Assembly: GCF_027887165.1 (NCBI RefSeq)
Contig: NC_077230.1
Span: 344,873,850 to 344,937,849, forward strand
Length of the DNA: 64,000 bases
DNA from: Monodelphis domestica
Lineage: Eukaryota > Chordata > Mammalia > Didelphimorphia > Didelphidae
Direction of reading: 5' to 3'
Shown here: piece after piece, positions 31,580 to 42,341 of the stretch
How positions within the stretch are numbered: the stretch's first letter is position 1
How the letters are laid out: every line of letters starts with the position of its first letter
Program-made: the position numbers and the translations under genes
Notes under the pieces: generated by a model
Database searches by the model: none
Told to the model about the DNA's origin: nothing
Seen by the model: the letters and a program-made list of their open reading frames with translations, nothing else

Positions 31580-31775
31580 AGAAGAACATTGTATTTAAGA
31601 GTTGGAAGACTCAGGGCTGGAAACAAGAGTTCCTACATTCAAATTTGGCCTCAGATACTTCCCAGCATGTGATCTTGGGCAAGTCACTTACCTCCAAATG
31701 ACCTTTCTACTCCTTTGCCTTGGAATCAACACTTAGTTATTAATTCTAAGACAGAAAGTAAGGATTTTTTTAGAG
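31580..31775 (+). mobile_element. MAR1/MON1-type CORE-SINE, diverged
   Basis: CATTCAAATTTGGCCTCAGATACTTCC, GTGATCTTGGGCAAGTCACTTACC, and TTCTAAGACAGAAAGTAAGGATTTTTTT. Confidence 0.8.
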
Positions 31776-31970
31776 TCTCAGTTTCAAACTCTGCCTCCAT
31801 TACTTGCTATCTTATGTGTCCTTTTGGATAGATAAAGGCAGAGAAATCTTTGTTCTGAAATTTAGGACAAAGAAGTCTGAATTTCCTTTTCCTTTTCTGT
31901 AAAATGAGGGGCATAGATAAAATGATCTCAAAGATCCTTTCCTACTCTAAATCTACAATTTTATGAAATT
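31776..31970 (+). mobile_element. MIR SINE fragment
   Basis: CTCTGCCTCCATTACTTGCT, TTCTGTAAAATGAGGGGCATAG and GATCTCAAAGATCCTTTCCTACTC follow the MIR order. Confidence 0.7.
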
Positions 31971-32084
31971 CTTGAAGATGGCCATTATGTCCCCCATAAG
32001 TCTCTTCTGTAAACTGAAAATGCTCAGGTCTTTAATTAACTCCATTACAGTATGGTTCCTAGTTCTGATTGCCCACATATAGGC

Positions 32085-32365
32085 TCATTCCAGTTCATTA
32101 ACATCATCATCATCATAGCTAGTATTTATACAGCACTTCCAAGGTTTGCAAAGCACTTTACATATGCTATCCCATTTGATTCTCACAAAAAAATCTGTGA
32201 GATTAGTGTTCTTATTATCTACACTTTACAGATTAGGAAACTGAGATGCAAAGAGGCTGAGTAACTTGTCCATGGTCACCCAAATAGTAAGTGTCTGAGA
32301 CAGAATTCAAACTGAGGTCTTCCTGTCTCCAAGTCTAACACTCTGCACATGGTGCCCCTCAGCTG
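32085..32365 (-). mobile_element. MIR/MON-type long SINE, antisense
   Basis: CTAGTATTTATACAGCACTTCC, AAAGCACTTTACATATGCTATCC, GATTAGGAAACTGAGATGCA, GTCACCCAAATAGTAAG and GTCTTCCTGTCTCCAAGTC. Confidence 0.8.
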
Positions 32366-32379
32366 CTTTCTGGTGCCCA

Positions 32380-32660
32380 ATACTAGACAAAGTACTGCAG
32401 ATATAAGTCAGATCAGGTCAGAATACAGTAGGATTATTAATTCATTTCCCATCTGACTCCTTATCCACTCCCCAAACATACACCCTGCTTGTTTTAGATA
32501 CAATTCTCTCTTAATGCTGCTTAGGAGAGCATTCCCTTTTCGGCTACTGCTTCTCGCTGTTGACTCACATTGAGCTTTCAGTCTACTAAAAAAATCCTGG
32601 ACCTTTCTCACACAAACTATTGTCTATCCATACCTCCCCCATCCTGTATGCGTTCAGTTG
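32380..32660 (-). mobile_element. L3/CR1 LINE fragment, antisense
   Basis: TTGACTCACATTGAGCTTTCAGTCTACTA, CTGGACCTTTCTCACACAAACTATTGTC and CATACCTCCCCCATCCTGTATG are reversed CR1-clade text. A 67-codon minus frame here is a by-product. Confidence 0.6.
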
Positions 32661-32699
32661 ACTTTAAGAGCCCAGATGTATAAGGGGCATCACAATGTC

Positions 32700-32878
32700 C
32701 TAGAAAAAACATACAGTACAAGAACACTGGTTTTGAACCAGAGGACCTGGTCTCAGATCCCAGCTCTGCCACTTATTATCTGTGACCCTGGGCAAGTCAC
32801 TTTATCTCTGTGTGCCTTGTTTTCTTTATCTGTCAAAGGAGAGTATTGGGCCGTACAACCCCTCCATTTCCTTTATTT
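32700..32878 (+). mobile_element. MIR SINE
   Basis: GGTCTCAGATCCCAGCTCTGCC, TGTGACCCTGGGCAAGTCAC, then TCTGTGTGCC and TATCTGTCAAAGGAGAG. Confidence 0.85.
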
Positions 32879-32879
32879 C

Positions 32880-33422
32880 TAAGTGTATGATCCTGGGACT
32901 TAATGTCTAACCATGTCATTAGAAGCTTCAGTGGCTCCCTACTGTCTCTAGCATAAAATAGTCTCTTCTGTTCAGGATTGAAAGTTCTTCACAGTCTGTC
33001 TCCAAACTATATTTCCAATTTGATTTCATGCTCTAACTTCAACCAAATAGACCCACTTGATGTTCCCAATTTACAACTCCAACCTCCATGTCTCTATCCA
33101 GGCAGCCTCTATTCCTGGAATGCCTTCACTTCTCACTGCTTTTTGAATTCCACTGCTCCCTTCAAAAACTCAGCTCAAATACCACCTCCTACAAAAGAAC
33201 ATTCCCAATTACCCAAGGTATTATTGCTCCCACACCTGAAATTTCTTTATATTTAATTCCTCTCTATGGTGTTTTTATTTATCTGAGTCCCCACATTATT
33301 TTATACCAAGAGAACAAAAGCTCTTTGAGACCAGGGATTTTTTTGGTTTTGTTTCTGTACCTTCAGGACCTAGGACAGTGCCTGGAATGCAGTATGCACT
33401 CAGTAAATGTTTATTGAGTTAA
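32880..33422 (+). mobile_element. L2 LINE 3' portion
   Basis: GCTTCAGTGGCTCCCTACTG, AAGTTCTTCACAGTCTGTCTCC, GGAATGCCTTCACTTCTC, CTCAGCTCAAATACCACCTCC, AAAGCTCTTTGAGACCAGG, and GCACTCAGTAAATGTTTATTGAG form a contiguous L2 3' end. Confidence 0.85.
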
Positions 33423-34500
33423 GTGGAATAGAATTGATGACTTTTATCCCCATTAAATTATTTCTTGTTAGCTTTAGCATGTTTTTTTTTTTCCAGTCTC
33501 TCCAAGTCTTTTGGATCCTGTCTGAATCCAGTGTGCTAGCTGTCCCTCCAAACTTAGTATCATTTGCAGATTTGATAAGTATGTCATCTATGCCTTCGCC
33601 CAAGTGTGAATTAAACTTTTAAACCATCTAGGACCTGGGACAGGTCTGTGACCAGTCCCCTAGAAACCTCCTCCTGAGCTTTAATAGGTCTGACTGTTTA
33701 TCCACTTTCAAATTGACCAGTCATATTATTGCTTAGCTCACATTTGCCTCTCTGGTCCTAAAGAATGCCATGAAAATGACTAAAAGAAATATGTTTTGTG
33801 TGACTGCACATGTATTGCTATATCAAATTACTTGCCTTCTCAGTAATGGTGGAAGGCATCAAGGAGGGAGAACATTTGGAACTCAAAACAAATGTTAAAC
33901 CATTTTTACATGTAATTGAAAAAACAAAATATGTCTTTTAAATGGGAAAAAAAGAATGTTATGAAAGGCTATTGCTAAAATGTAGGTAAACTCTATCTCC
34001 AGCATTACTCTTTTCTATCAGACTAGTCCTGACCAAAAAAAAAAAAGAAAGAAGAAAAGAAAATGGGGTTAGTCTCACATGACTTATTCTACATGAAGCC
34101 ATTCTGATTCTTTGTGATTGTTGGGTTGAGGCATCCACCTAGACTAAAAACTAGATCCAAAAACCTTTAACAGGGCTATCATTTAGTCAACAGTGTCCAC
34201 ACAAATAAAATGAAAGACTTTATCAAATGCTTTGCTGACATTCAAGAATGTTTACAGCATTTCCTTGATTGGCCACTCTTGTAATACTGTCCAAAAAGGG
34301 AATAAGTTCAGTCTAGCATGACCTGTTCTCAGTGAAGCTATTCTGACTTTTAGGCATCAATGCTTCCCCTTTATAAATGCTCCAGAAATATATCTTTTAA
34401 AAATTAAAAAAAAAAACTTCTGGAAATCTGGCAGAAATGGTAGTCATGTTCCCTGGCCTCTAGTTCTCTAGTTCCATTCTCAGTTCACCTTTTAAAGATA
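33423..34500 (-). mobile_element. L3/CR1 LINE, antisense, split by an L1 tail
   Basis: Left part: CAAGTCTTTTGGATCCTGTCTG, CAGTGTGCTAGCTGTCCCTCC, ATCATTTGCAGATTTGATAAG. Right part: GGTAAACTCTATCTCCAGC, CATTCTGATTCTTTGTGATTG, 'TTTATCAAATGCTTTGCTGACATTCAAG', 'CATGACCTGTTCTCAGTGAAGC', 'ATGCTCCAGAAATATATC'. This is the family order in reverse. Confidence 0.8.
33761..33966 (+). mobile_element. Older L1 3' tail with 15-bp TSD
   Basis: The insertion 33776-33951 has TGTTTTGTGTGACTGCACATG, TTGGAACTCAAAACAAATG and an A-rich end. AAGAATGCCATGAAA (33761-33775) and AAGAATGTTATGAAA (33952-33966) differ at two bases. Confidence 0.8.
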
Positions 34501-35194
34501 ACAATAATAAAGACTTCTCATTATAGAATCCTCCCTGAGGTCAGTGTTTATTCAAAAGGGATAAGTCTAACAATCTATGCAGGAGGGGAAAACCCATATA
34601 TGGATAAAAAAAATACTTATTGTCTACATTCAGTTTAACGGTCAAAACATTGAGTTAAGACATCAACAGTTACATCTGGAATAGTTACTAGAAATGAGCT
34701 TTAAGGTGGATTAAGAACTGAGCAGGAGGAAAAGACTAGGCTACTCTACTTAGGAAATTCTATAGTGTTTTTATAACCCCAAGATGCTTCCCGAGGCAAA
34801 GATGCATTTTTTCAATACAAGTGGCTTCCTAGAGATGTTTTATGGTTTAAAATATGAGAATTTCACAAGCTCTTAAAATGAAAGTTGCAAATGCAAGAAG
34901 AGATGCATGATGGGAGAAAGTAAGCTGCAATGTATTTCCAGAAATGACCTCTCCTCCAAAAGGTCCCTTGAGCTAGGTCCCTGAGGAAATGTATTATTGG
35001 AAAAGGGAACAGGCTGGCTATCTGGGGCTAGGGAGGGATAAAGGATGGACAGTCAGAGGGCTCCACTTCTACCACCTTGATGTAAAAATGGATCTGTGAT
35101 CCATCACTGGAAGTGCAGGTTGCAACCTAACTATGCCTTCTCACTCTTGGCAATTCTTGTCCATGTTTTCCCATAGATTTTGCAGAGGTGACCC
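34501..35194. other. No gene or clear repeat seen
   Basis: No frame over about 60 codons and no nameable repeat. A purine-rich stretch near 34990-35050 is unremarkable. Confidence 0.45.
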
Positions 35195-35440
35195 AATAAA
35201 AGTGTTTATTTAGTACTTTAAGATTAACAAAGTGCTTTATAAATACCATTTCATTAGATTCTCACAACAACTTTGGGAAGTAGGTATTAATATTGTGCCC
35301 ATTTTATAGTTAGGGAAACTGAAGCCAACAGCAGTAAATACCTTGTCCAGGAACAACATCTAGAAATGTCTGAGGCTGGATTTGAACTCAAGTCTCAGCA
35401 TTCTCTCCTCTGAGTTACCTGATTAATTCACTGATGATAC
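35195..35440 (-). mobile_element. MIR/MON-type long SINE, antisense
   Basis: AGTACTTTAAGATTAACAAAGTGC, GATTCTCACAACAACTTTGGG, TAGTTAGGGAAACTGAAGCC and CTGGATTTGAACTCAAGTC. Confidence 0.85.
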
Positions 35441-36310
35441 TGCCTTATTTCAAAGCACTTCCATACAATTCTTTCATGGAATCTTCAGAAATTCCCTGTG
35501 CTCTAGGTCAAAGCATCCTCAACTTTGAGAATTGGAAGGGACTTCAATGATCATCTGGAATCTTTGCTATAATTTTTTCTGTAAATCAAACCACCACATT
35601 TAAGGATAGGAGAGGTCTGGGCATGTTTGTAGGCAGAATAGAAGGAGCCCATTGGCAGGAAGAGATTAAAGCTTTGTGTAAAGTATGATGACAGAGGGGG
35701 AAATCTGCTGAAGGATGCAGAATGGAATAGAATCACTTGTGCAGAAAGAAGGGTTAGCCTTGTGAAAGAGGAAAGCTACCTAGTAGGTGCTTAAGAAATG
35801 CTTGTTCATTGATTAATAGGGCAAATTCAAGTTTAGCCTCCTTTACCTATGGCATCTGGAACTGACATTAACGCTCCAAATGAGGTTTGACCAGGGCAAT
35901 GAACAAACAGGAAAAAATATTAAATATGGAAAGAAGCTGAGGATAGAATAGGGCAGAATGAAGAATTCCACAGCAGGAAGGAGCCTTGCAGTAGAGGAAA
36001 TTGGAGTGGGAAATGTCCTTAAAGACCATCTAGTCTAACCTCTTGTGTTAAAGAGGTAAAAATAGAGAACTAGAGAGAAAATGACTAGCTCGCAGTCACA
36101 CAGGTATGATGCAATGGAGTTAGAGTCAACTCATCTTTTTTCTTCCTGTTATGAAAAATGAAACCATAGCTAAAATGGACCTGAAAGCCATCAAATCTAA
36201 CTCCTTTTATTCCATATGGGGAAACAGTTCCAGATTGGGAAACTGATTTGACCAAGGTCACACAAAGCTCATGGGTGGCACAGTTGGTCTTCTAATTCCT
36301 TTTCTGCAGC
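35441..36310. mobile_element. MIR/L2 remnants between gene-free DNA
   Basis: Antisense MIR text at about 36010-36110 and 36160-36300 (GGGAAACAGTTCCAGATTGGG, ACCAAGGTCACACAAAGC), L2/MIR-end text near 35775-35815 (AGGTGCTTAAGAAATGCTTG). The intervening sequence shows nothing else. Confidence 0.55.
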
Positions 36311-36840
36311 CTCCACTCCTCTTGCCTACATGAATTCAGTCTGTACAGGCAGGACACTTTCTGAATCCTTCCTTCCTGAGGCCAGTTTCAGTCTTCTGTG
36401 CCCCTCCCCCCCACAAGTGATAATCCTCCCCATCCCCATTCATCTTGCCTCGGGCCTGGGATATCTGGAGCCTGCCTTCAATTATGAGCCAATAAATATG
36501 AGATGGGCAATGAGATGGTTCTTTCTCTCCCCCCTCTCTGCTCAACGTTCCCGAGGAGATTGGATTCCGTGTCGTTCATTTTTTATCTTCAGCCTTGTGT
36601 CGGATGGGGAGATACACAAAAAGGACAAGTAGGTAATTTTATCCTCTCTCTGCTTATCAGAGATGGAAAGAGGGGGGAGCCATTCTTCTCCTGAGAAGCT
36701 GCTGCTTCACTCCCCTTCTCTGCCCTCCCCCCACAAAGAAAGCTCCACTCCCACCCCTACTCTACAGAGGATCCTGCCTAAACTCTCTGGCCATGGCTCC
36801 GATTTCCTGGGTGTCCTGCCCCCTGCTCATGCAAAGCAGA
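36311..36840. other. GC-richer single-copy stretch, no gene proved
   Basis: No repeat family is recognisable, and GC is higher than in the flanks. Overlapping frames exist on both strands but lack start context, domain or splice pair. AATTATGAGCCAATAAATATGAG near 36480 is the most enhancer-like piece. Function unknown. Confidence 0.35.
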
Positions 36841-36975
36841 GTGGGAACTGGCCTGGGAATCGGGAGCCCTGGTTCCCATGCCAGCTTTGCCACTGACTCA
36901 TTGCGTGACCTTGAGAGAAGCTCTTAATTTCTGGGGCTCTATTACCTCATCTGTAAAATGAAAGGATTGAACTAA
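36841..36975 (+). mobile_element. MIR SINE
   Basis: AGCCCTGGTTCCCATGCCAGC, TTGCGTGACCTTGAGAGAAGC and TTACCTCATCTGTAAAATGAAAGG. Confidence 0.85.
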
Positions 36976-37120
36976 GGTGAGAGACAGACACAGAGACAGA
37001 GAGACAGAGACAGACAGAGAGAGAAAGAGACAAGAGAGAGGAGGAAGAAGAGGAGAGGGAGGGAGGGAAGGAAAGAGACAGAGACAGAGAGAGACAGACA
37101 CAGATAGACAGATAGTAATA
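36976..37120. repeat. (GA/GACA)n purine-rich simple repeat
   Basis: GAGACAGA, GAGAGG and GGGAGG units grow directly from the A-rich end of the MIR. Frames across it are low complexity only. Confidence 0.9.
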
Positions 37121-37474
37121 AAGAAAGAGGGGTGGGGTGGGGAAACTGTGGGATCCAGAGACAGAGTCTGCAGCATCCCTTCAAGGGTAGGCTAAGGTAA
37201 GATGTTAGAGACCCTGGGAGTTACTGAGTAGGAAACCATAAGGTCTCAGGCCTGGGAAGGATAAAGGCACAGACTTGGAGAATGCAATCATGTACACGGT
37301 TGGAAGGCTGGAGGTTGACACTGAAGAAGACTGGACGCTAAGTCTGTGACTCTTGATCTGGAACACTTGATTTCTTCCTATGTTGAGAGTGGCAGGGAAA
37401 CAGCAGTCCCAAGAGTAAAAGATATAAGATTAGAAGCAAGATGGGTCATCACACGTATTCATTTCTCCTTTCTC
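37121..37474. other. No gene seen
   Basis: Short gene-free spacer between two simple repeats. Confidence 0.4.
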
Positions 37475-37487
37475 CTTATTTCTCTCT

Positions 37488-37542
<55 letters not shown>

Positions 37543-37577
37543 TTCCTCTCTCTTCCTGTCTTTCTCCCTCCCTCCCT

Positions 37578-37652
<75 letters not shown>

Positions 37653-37800
37653 CCTCCCATCTCTCTTTCTCTGTCCATCTCTTGCTCCCTCATTTTTCTT
37701 TATTTCTCTCTGTCCCACTCTCCTTCACCTCTTTCTTTGTCTCTTCATTCTCTTCTTTCTCCTCTCTCTCTTCTTCCTTCTTTTTTCACTCCCTCTCCAG
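37475..37800. repeat. (TC)n pyrimidine tract
   Basis: Long CT runs with CCCT and CTTT interruptions. Open frames through it are nothing but Ser/Leu on one strand and Arg/Glu on the other. Confidence 0.95.
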
Positions 37801-38229
37801 ACTCAAAATGTGTTGCTATCATTGTGGGTGAGTGATTCATCTTTGTCTACCAACTCTGGGGAGCTGCGAAACCCTGCAGAGAGAGAGAGAGAGAGAGAGA
37901 TGATAGCTGTCACCACTGATACTTCTCAGGGCTTCTTTACTTACTCTCCTTCCCATAACTGTATCACCACCCTTCCTCTGGAGCTTCTCTCTGTTCTCTA
38001 CACTCCTGCCCAGTCAGCCTGCTGCCCACCTCTCAGTTCTCTTCTCTATATTTGCTACTGCCTCTTCCTGGAGACAGGGTCATAACAGGAATCTCTGTAT
38101 CTTGGGTAAATACCACAGACCACACCTGAAGCATGTATGACCCCCTGGAATACCACAAGACTGATACTGGGGTGGTTACTCCCATGCCTACTATGGGAAG
38201 AAGCAGGCCAACTGGTAGCTTCATTTTTA
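37801..38229. other. No gene; short (GA)n at 37878-37901
   Basis: A frame continuing from the TC tract to 38085 is open but has no domain and is an extension of the simple repeat. Confidence 0.45.
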
Positions 38230-38459
38230 AACCAATTATTCTTTTAAAAAAAACCCTCCCCTTCTCTCTTGGAATCAATATTATGTATTGGTTCCAAAGC
38301 AGAAGAGGCATAAGGGCTAGGCAATGGGGGTTAAGTGACTTGCCCAGGGTCACACAGCTAGGAAGTGTCTGAGGTCAGATTTGAGCCCAGAAACTCCTAT
38401 CTCTGGGGCTGGCTTTTAATCCAATGAGCCACCCAGCTGCCCCTTAACTAATGATTCTT
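38230..38459 (-). mobile_element. MAR1/MON1-type CORE-SINE, antisense, 14-bp TSD
   Basis: The body 38244-38445 reads CTTGGAATCAATATTATG, GTGACTTGCCCAGGGTCAC, CACCCAGCTGCCCC. AACCAATTATTCTT (38230-38243) and AACTAATGATTCTT (38446-38459) match at 12 of 14 bases. Confidence 0.9.
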
Positions 38460-39010
38460 GGCAACAATCAGTCCTTCTACCAACACAGCCTGGTTGTGTA
38501 AACCTAGACAAGTCATTTAACTTTTCTAGTGACTCAGCCCATTATCTAATGCTGATTTACAAAGTAGGTAGTGACTATAAACTTATATTCATAAAAGTGA
38601 TTCCATCACCTGGTTTCCTCTATACCATGAAACCACATCATAGTCCTTACTGCTGGGAAAAGTCCTATCTCCCTGCTCTAGCTCCAGTTCTGCTTCATAC
38701 TATATTGGGAAGACTGCTGGATGCGGAGAGAGGAGAACTGGGTTTGTATCCCAGTCATAATGTGTATCAGCTGTGTGCACATGGTCTAATCAGTCTCTCG
38801 GAGCCTTTATTTCTTCTTCGGTGCAATGAAGGGATAGAGTAAATGGTATCTTGTTAGAATCTGCTTTCTTTCTTGAATCCTACAACCCTTCTCCTCTTCC
38901 TCCCATCCTAAGCCTTGTCTTTTCTGCCTTCAAATCCCTCCAGCATCTTTACCCCCTCAGGAAGATCTCTTAGATTAGCCTCTCTAAATTCTAATCATTT
39001 CTTTGCTCCA
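38460..39010 (+). mobile_element. MIR and L2 fragments
   Basis: A MIR in sense at about 38705-38840 (GAGAACTGGGTTTGTATCCC, CTTTATTTCTTCTTCGGTGC) and L2-like text at 38880-39000 (CTGCCTTCAAATCCCTCCAGC, AGGAAGATCTCTTAGATTAGCC). Confidence 0.55.
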
Positions 39011-39907
39011 CTTCCACTCGGCATTTGTCCAGACAGTTGGCCTCAAATCCCCATGGATTTAGAATGTTTCTCTAGCTCTTGAAGGCTTTTTCAAATTGTG
39101 TTTTCTTATGTGGGTGTAGGTCACCCTAAGTGCTATATGAGGGAGTAGAAATGGCGTTGAAGAAAACAAAGATGGGGAAAACAGCTGGATGAGACCAAGC
39201 ACATATAGAAGAGGCATATATAATGGAGATAACATGGTTTTAAGCTCATTAAAGCAATCAATTCTCAAACTGTATGAGATAGGGGAGATTCTTGGAAAAA
39301 GTCACGGGTATTTTTATTACAACCAAGAAAAAGGCAAATAATAAAATTAATAACTAACAGCCCATATGCTATTTTCTCATCTGTATAAAATCTTTTTTGA
39401 GATAGTATATAGATCTACTGCTCCTCCTGGCAGGCTAGACTAGTTTTTCTTTTAAAGGCATCAACATTGTCCCTGAGATTTAATTGGCTCAGACTGTGGA
39501 CATGGCTTCCTGGTCTCTCAGTTACAGAAGTAGCCAGGACAGAAAGGGCTGGAGTTCTTTCCTAATGCCTTGTGACCAACATTTTACAGTATTGTGATAC
39601 AAGAAAGTTACACTAAACCAAGTCCATCAATCAATACCCTTTCCCTCTTTTGAGTATCTTTCCCCTGCTTCAGCTAAGAAAACTTCATTGGCTAACTGCT
39701 GATCCCAAAGAGAAACAATCTACACATATAGAGTTTCCTCACTGAAGGTATGGAAAGGGAACAGTAAGACTTTCACAAATGATTTTCTATGGCATACCAC
39801 AACTTTCTAGTCACACAGTGAGGCAGAAAATTCATGACTCTATTATGCTTGGCTTGTAGATGATAAAAATGTATTTCAGTTGATCCATCACAAAGCCACC
39901 TAAATGT
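39011..39907. other. No gene or clear repeat seen
   Basis: About 900 bases without a frame beyond 70 codons or a nameable repeat. Confidence 0.45.
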
Positions 39908-40006
39908 GGAAGGAAAGAAGGAAGGGAGGAAGGGAGGAAGGAAGGGAGGAAGGGAGGAAGGAAGGAAGGAAGGAAGGAAGGGAGGAAGGAAGGAAGGAAG
40001 GAAGGA
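39908..40006. repeat. (GGAA/GGGA)n microsatellite at the ERV edge
   Basis: AAGGAAGGGAGG units for about 100 bases. ERV-related reading starts within a few tens of bases of its right end, so the array sits at the breakpoint. Confidence 0.92.
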
Positions 40007-40117
40007 TTATTGATTATTGTAATTTTAATATTGTATTTCCTTGAAGAACTCACTTCTCAGTCAAACCAACCAATTGCTCCCTCTCATATTCAACAAATTG
40101 AAGAACTAAATACTTGA

Positions 40118-41872
40118 CAGGAGCTTATAGAGGAAGGTCAGGGAGAGATTGTAACTTTTATAAGAAGCATTAACAGAGAGTTAGGAACACTATCAGAATC
40201 TCTGTCCCACCCTGCTCTGGACACAGCTCCTCCTGCCAACTTGGCCTTAGAACCCCCTGCTTCTAACCAACCTACCTCTCCCCATGCCCCCTTGGCCTCA
40301 GAAAACTCTAATTCTAATCAACCCACTCTGAGTACACACCCCACCCACACTTCCGACCCAACACAATCAACTCTAAGTTCACATCCTATCCATACTTCTG
40401 ATCTTAATCCCTCTACTTCACACCTTACTGATTCCTCCAATCCAAACACCTCTGTATCCTTTCACACTTCTTCCTTGGCTCTTCCTTCTCATCCTACACA
40501 ATCTACTTTAAGTTCACATTCCAACCTAAATTCACACCCTACCTCTGAATTTTCTGGCACTATGGGATTACAACAAACTCTTCCTTTTAATGTACCCAAC
40601 TCTTCTATGTCTCAGACTTACCCAATTGAAAATGGAGCAAGAAGTCTAGAAACAGGAGTACCAAATAATTTAGAAAGTTTATTTCCTTTAAGGGAAGTAT
40701 CTACTTTTAATAAAAATGGAAACTTGGTGTCTGTAAGACATCATACACCTTTTACCCCTGAGGATTTAAAAAAATTGAAGGAAGATATGCCATCATTTGA
40801 GGACGAACCAATATTAATTATAAAAAATTTAGAAAACATATTCAGAACTTATGACCCCACTTGGTTAGATGTTGAGAATATATTAGAAGAATTATTAACA
40901 AACAGAGAAAAAAATAAAATCGTCTCTCTGGCTAATCAAAAACAAGGTAGAAGAGGACATTATTGGCCAACTGAAGATCCACATTGGAACCCCAATGTTG
41001 AATTAGATTACACAAAACTAAACCAGGCCAGAAAAGCATTATTGACAGCCATGAGAGCTTGCTCTGATAGACCTGAAAAATGGTCAAAATTTGAAAAAAC
41101 CTGACAACATATTAATGAAACACCCTCCCAGTTCATGGACAGACTTACTGACATAGGGAATACATATATGGACCTTGATTTATCCAGAGAAAGAGGCATT
41201 AGACAAATGTGTAGGCAATTTGTTAAGAATTGTTGTTCAGTGGTAAAAGACTACTTTAGAACTAGCTGTCCTAATTGGGACTCTATGGACCTCGATGAAC
41301 TAAGGAGAGTAGCAACCTATGTTTATAAAGGTCGTGTAAAAAGACCCGAGGAAGACGATACATCAGTGGAAGATTTAAAGAAAGAAATTGAAATGTTAAA
41401 GAGACAATTGAAAAATAAGGGAGAGACTATAGCCCCTTTGAGGGAATTCACAAATAAATCAATAACTTGCCACTTCTGTGAAAAGAGCCACAAAATGATG
41501 GAATGTAGAACCTTTCTTAAGATGATTGGAAGGAATACGCAGTTTAATAATAGCTTTAGAAATAATAACTATAGAAATGATGATAATGGCCATAGAAACC
41601 AGAACAACTATAATGATGATAATGGTCATAGAAACCAGAATTTTAGAAATTCTAGAAATTATAATGATGATTATGGAAATAACTATAATGAACATAGAAA
41701 TAAGAAGTTTAGAAACCAGAATTATAGAAATAGGAACTGGGAAAATAATGACAATTCTCCAAATGAAGAAAATGATAATACCCAACAACAAAATATAAGA
41801 AATGGAGCTCGTCCAAAAAATAGTCGAGGTGCCCTTCAGGGGGGTGCCCAAGGAATATCCCAAACACAATGA
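40118..41872 (+). pseudogene. gag: ERV gag, one internal stop
   Basis: Structural polyprotein frame. From the stop at 40115-40117 it is open to a TGA at 41102, then continues in the same frame to TGA at 41870-41872. The same frame is also open upstream of 40115, so the matrix start is lost or unclear. Regions: a Glu-rich short matrix-like start; a Pro/Ser/Thr/His-rich segment (40250-40590) with tandem STLSSH-type units; capsid from about 40670 (ESLFPLREV onward); an MHR-like ETPSQFMDRL segment directly after the internal stop; a Lys/Glu coiled-coil-like stretch (41369-41422); a zinc knuckle CX2CX3HX4C (41468-41506); an Asn/Arg-rich tail (41530-41800). The spacing X3 before His departs from the usual X4. 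No classical PPxY late motif noticed. Confidence 0.88.
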
Positions 41873-41880
41873 TGGCGTCT

Positions 41881-42341
41881 GGGGGGGGGCTGGGGCACAG
41901 GAATCAGAGGATACAACCTTTGATTTTCCGGACCCTGATGTCCTACTACCCGTTGTCCCTATCCACTGCCCTCCTCATACTAATGAACCCCATGTTATCT
42001 TAAAGGTGGGTAACACTTATTGTGATTGTCTATTAGACACTGGAGCTACCAGGTCTGTATTGAAGAATGTACCAGATTTAAATTGTTATTCCGTTGATTC
42101 ACAAAGTATAGTGAGGGTATCAGGAATACCCCAAAGAGTTGAAAAACTTGCCCCTAGAATGGTGTCTGTAGGACCCCTAGAGGTACAAAATTCCTTTCTT
42201 TTAATGCCTGACTCCCCTTTAAATTTGCTGGGGAGAGATCTTCTATGCAAACTCAGAGCCACAATAACTTGTTCACCAGATGGTTCTTTATCATTGGAAG
42301 TACCAGAGGAATCTTTAAATGTACTCCCTGTACTTCTCTAG
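41881..42341 (+). pseudogene. pro: ERV protease
   Basis: Retroviral aspartic protease, in a different frame from gag. After a nine-G run at 41881-41889 the reading becomes AGAQESEDTTFDFPDPDV and leads into the protease. The active-site triad LLDTGATRSVL sits at 42033-42065 with DTGA at 42036-42047, and the flap-to-helix LLGRDLL motif lies near 42221. A TAG at 42339-42341 ends the open stretch, but RT follows in the same frame, so this stop is a later mutation or marks the region after the protease. Active residues look intact; the protein is still cut off from gag by stop and frame change. Confidence 0.88.

Noticed and set aside
37346..38085. Long plus frames rich in Ser/Leu and minus frames rich in Arg/Glu
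   Set aside because: They are translations of a TC/GA simple repeat. They lack varied composition, start context and any domain.
41459..41869. 136-codon Ile-rich frame antisense to gag
   Set aside because: A mirror of the Asn/Arg-rich gag tail; its hydrophobic look comes from AAT/ATT codons read backward.
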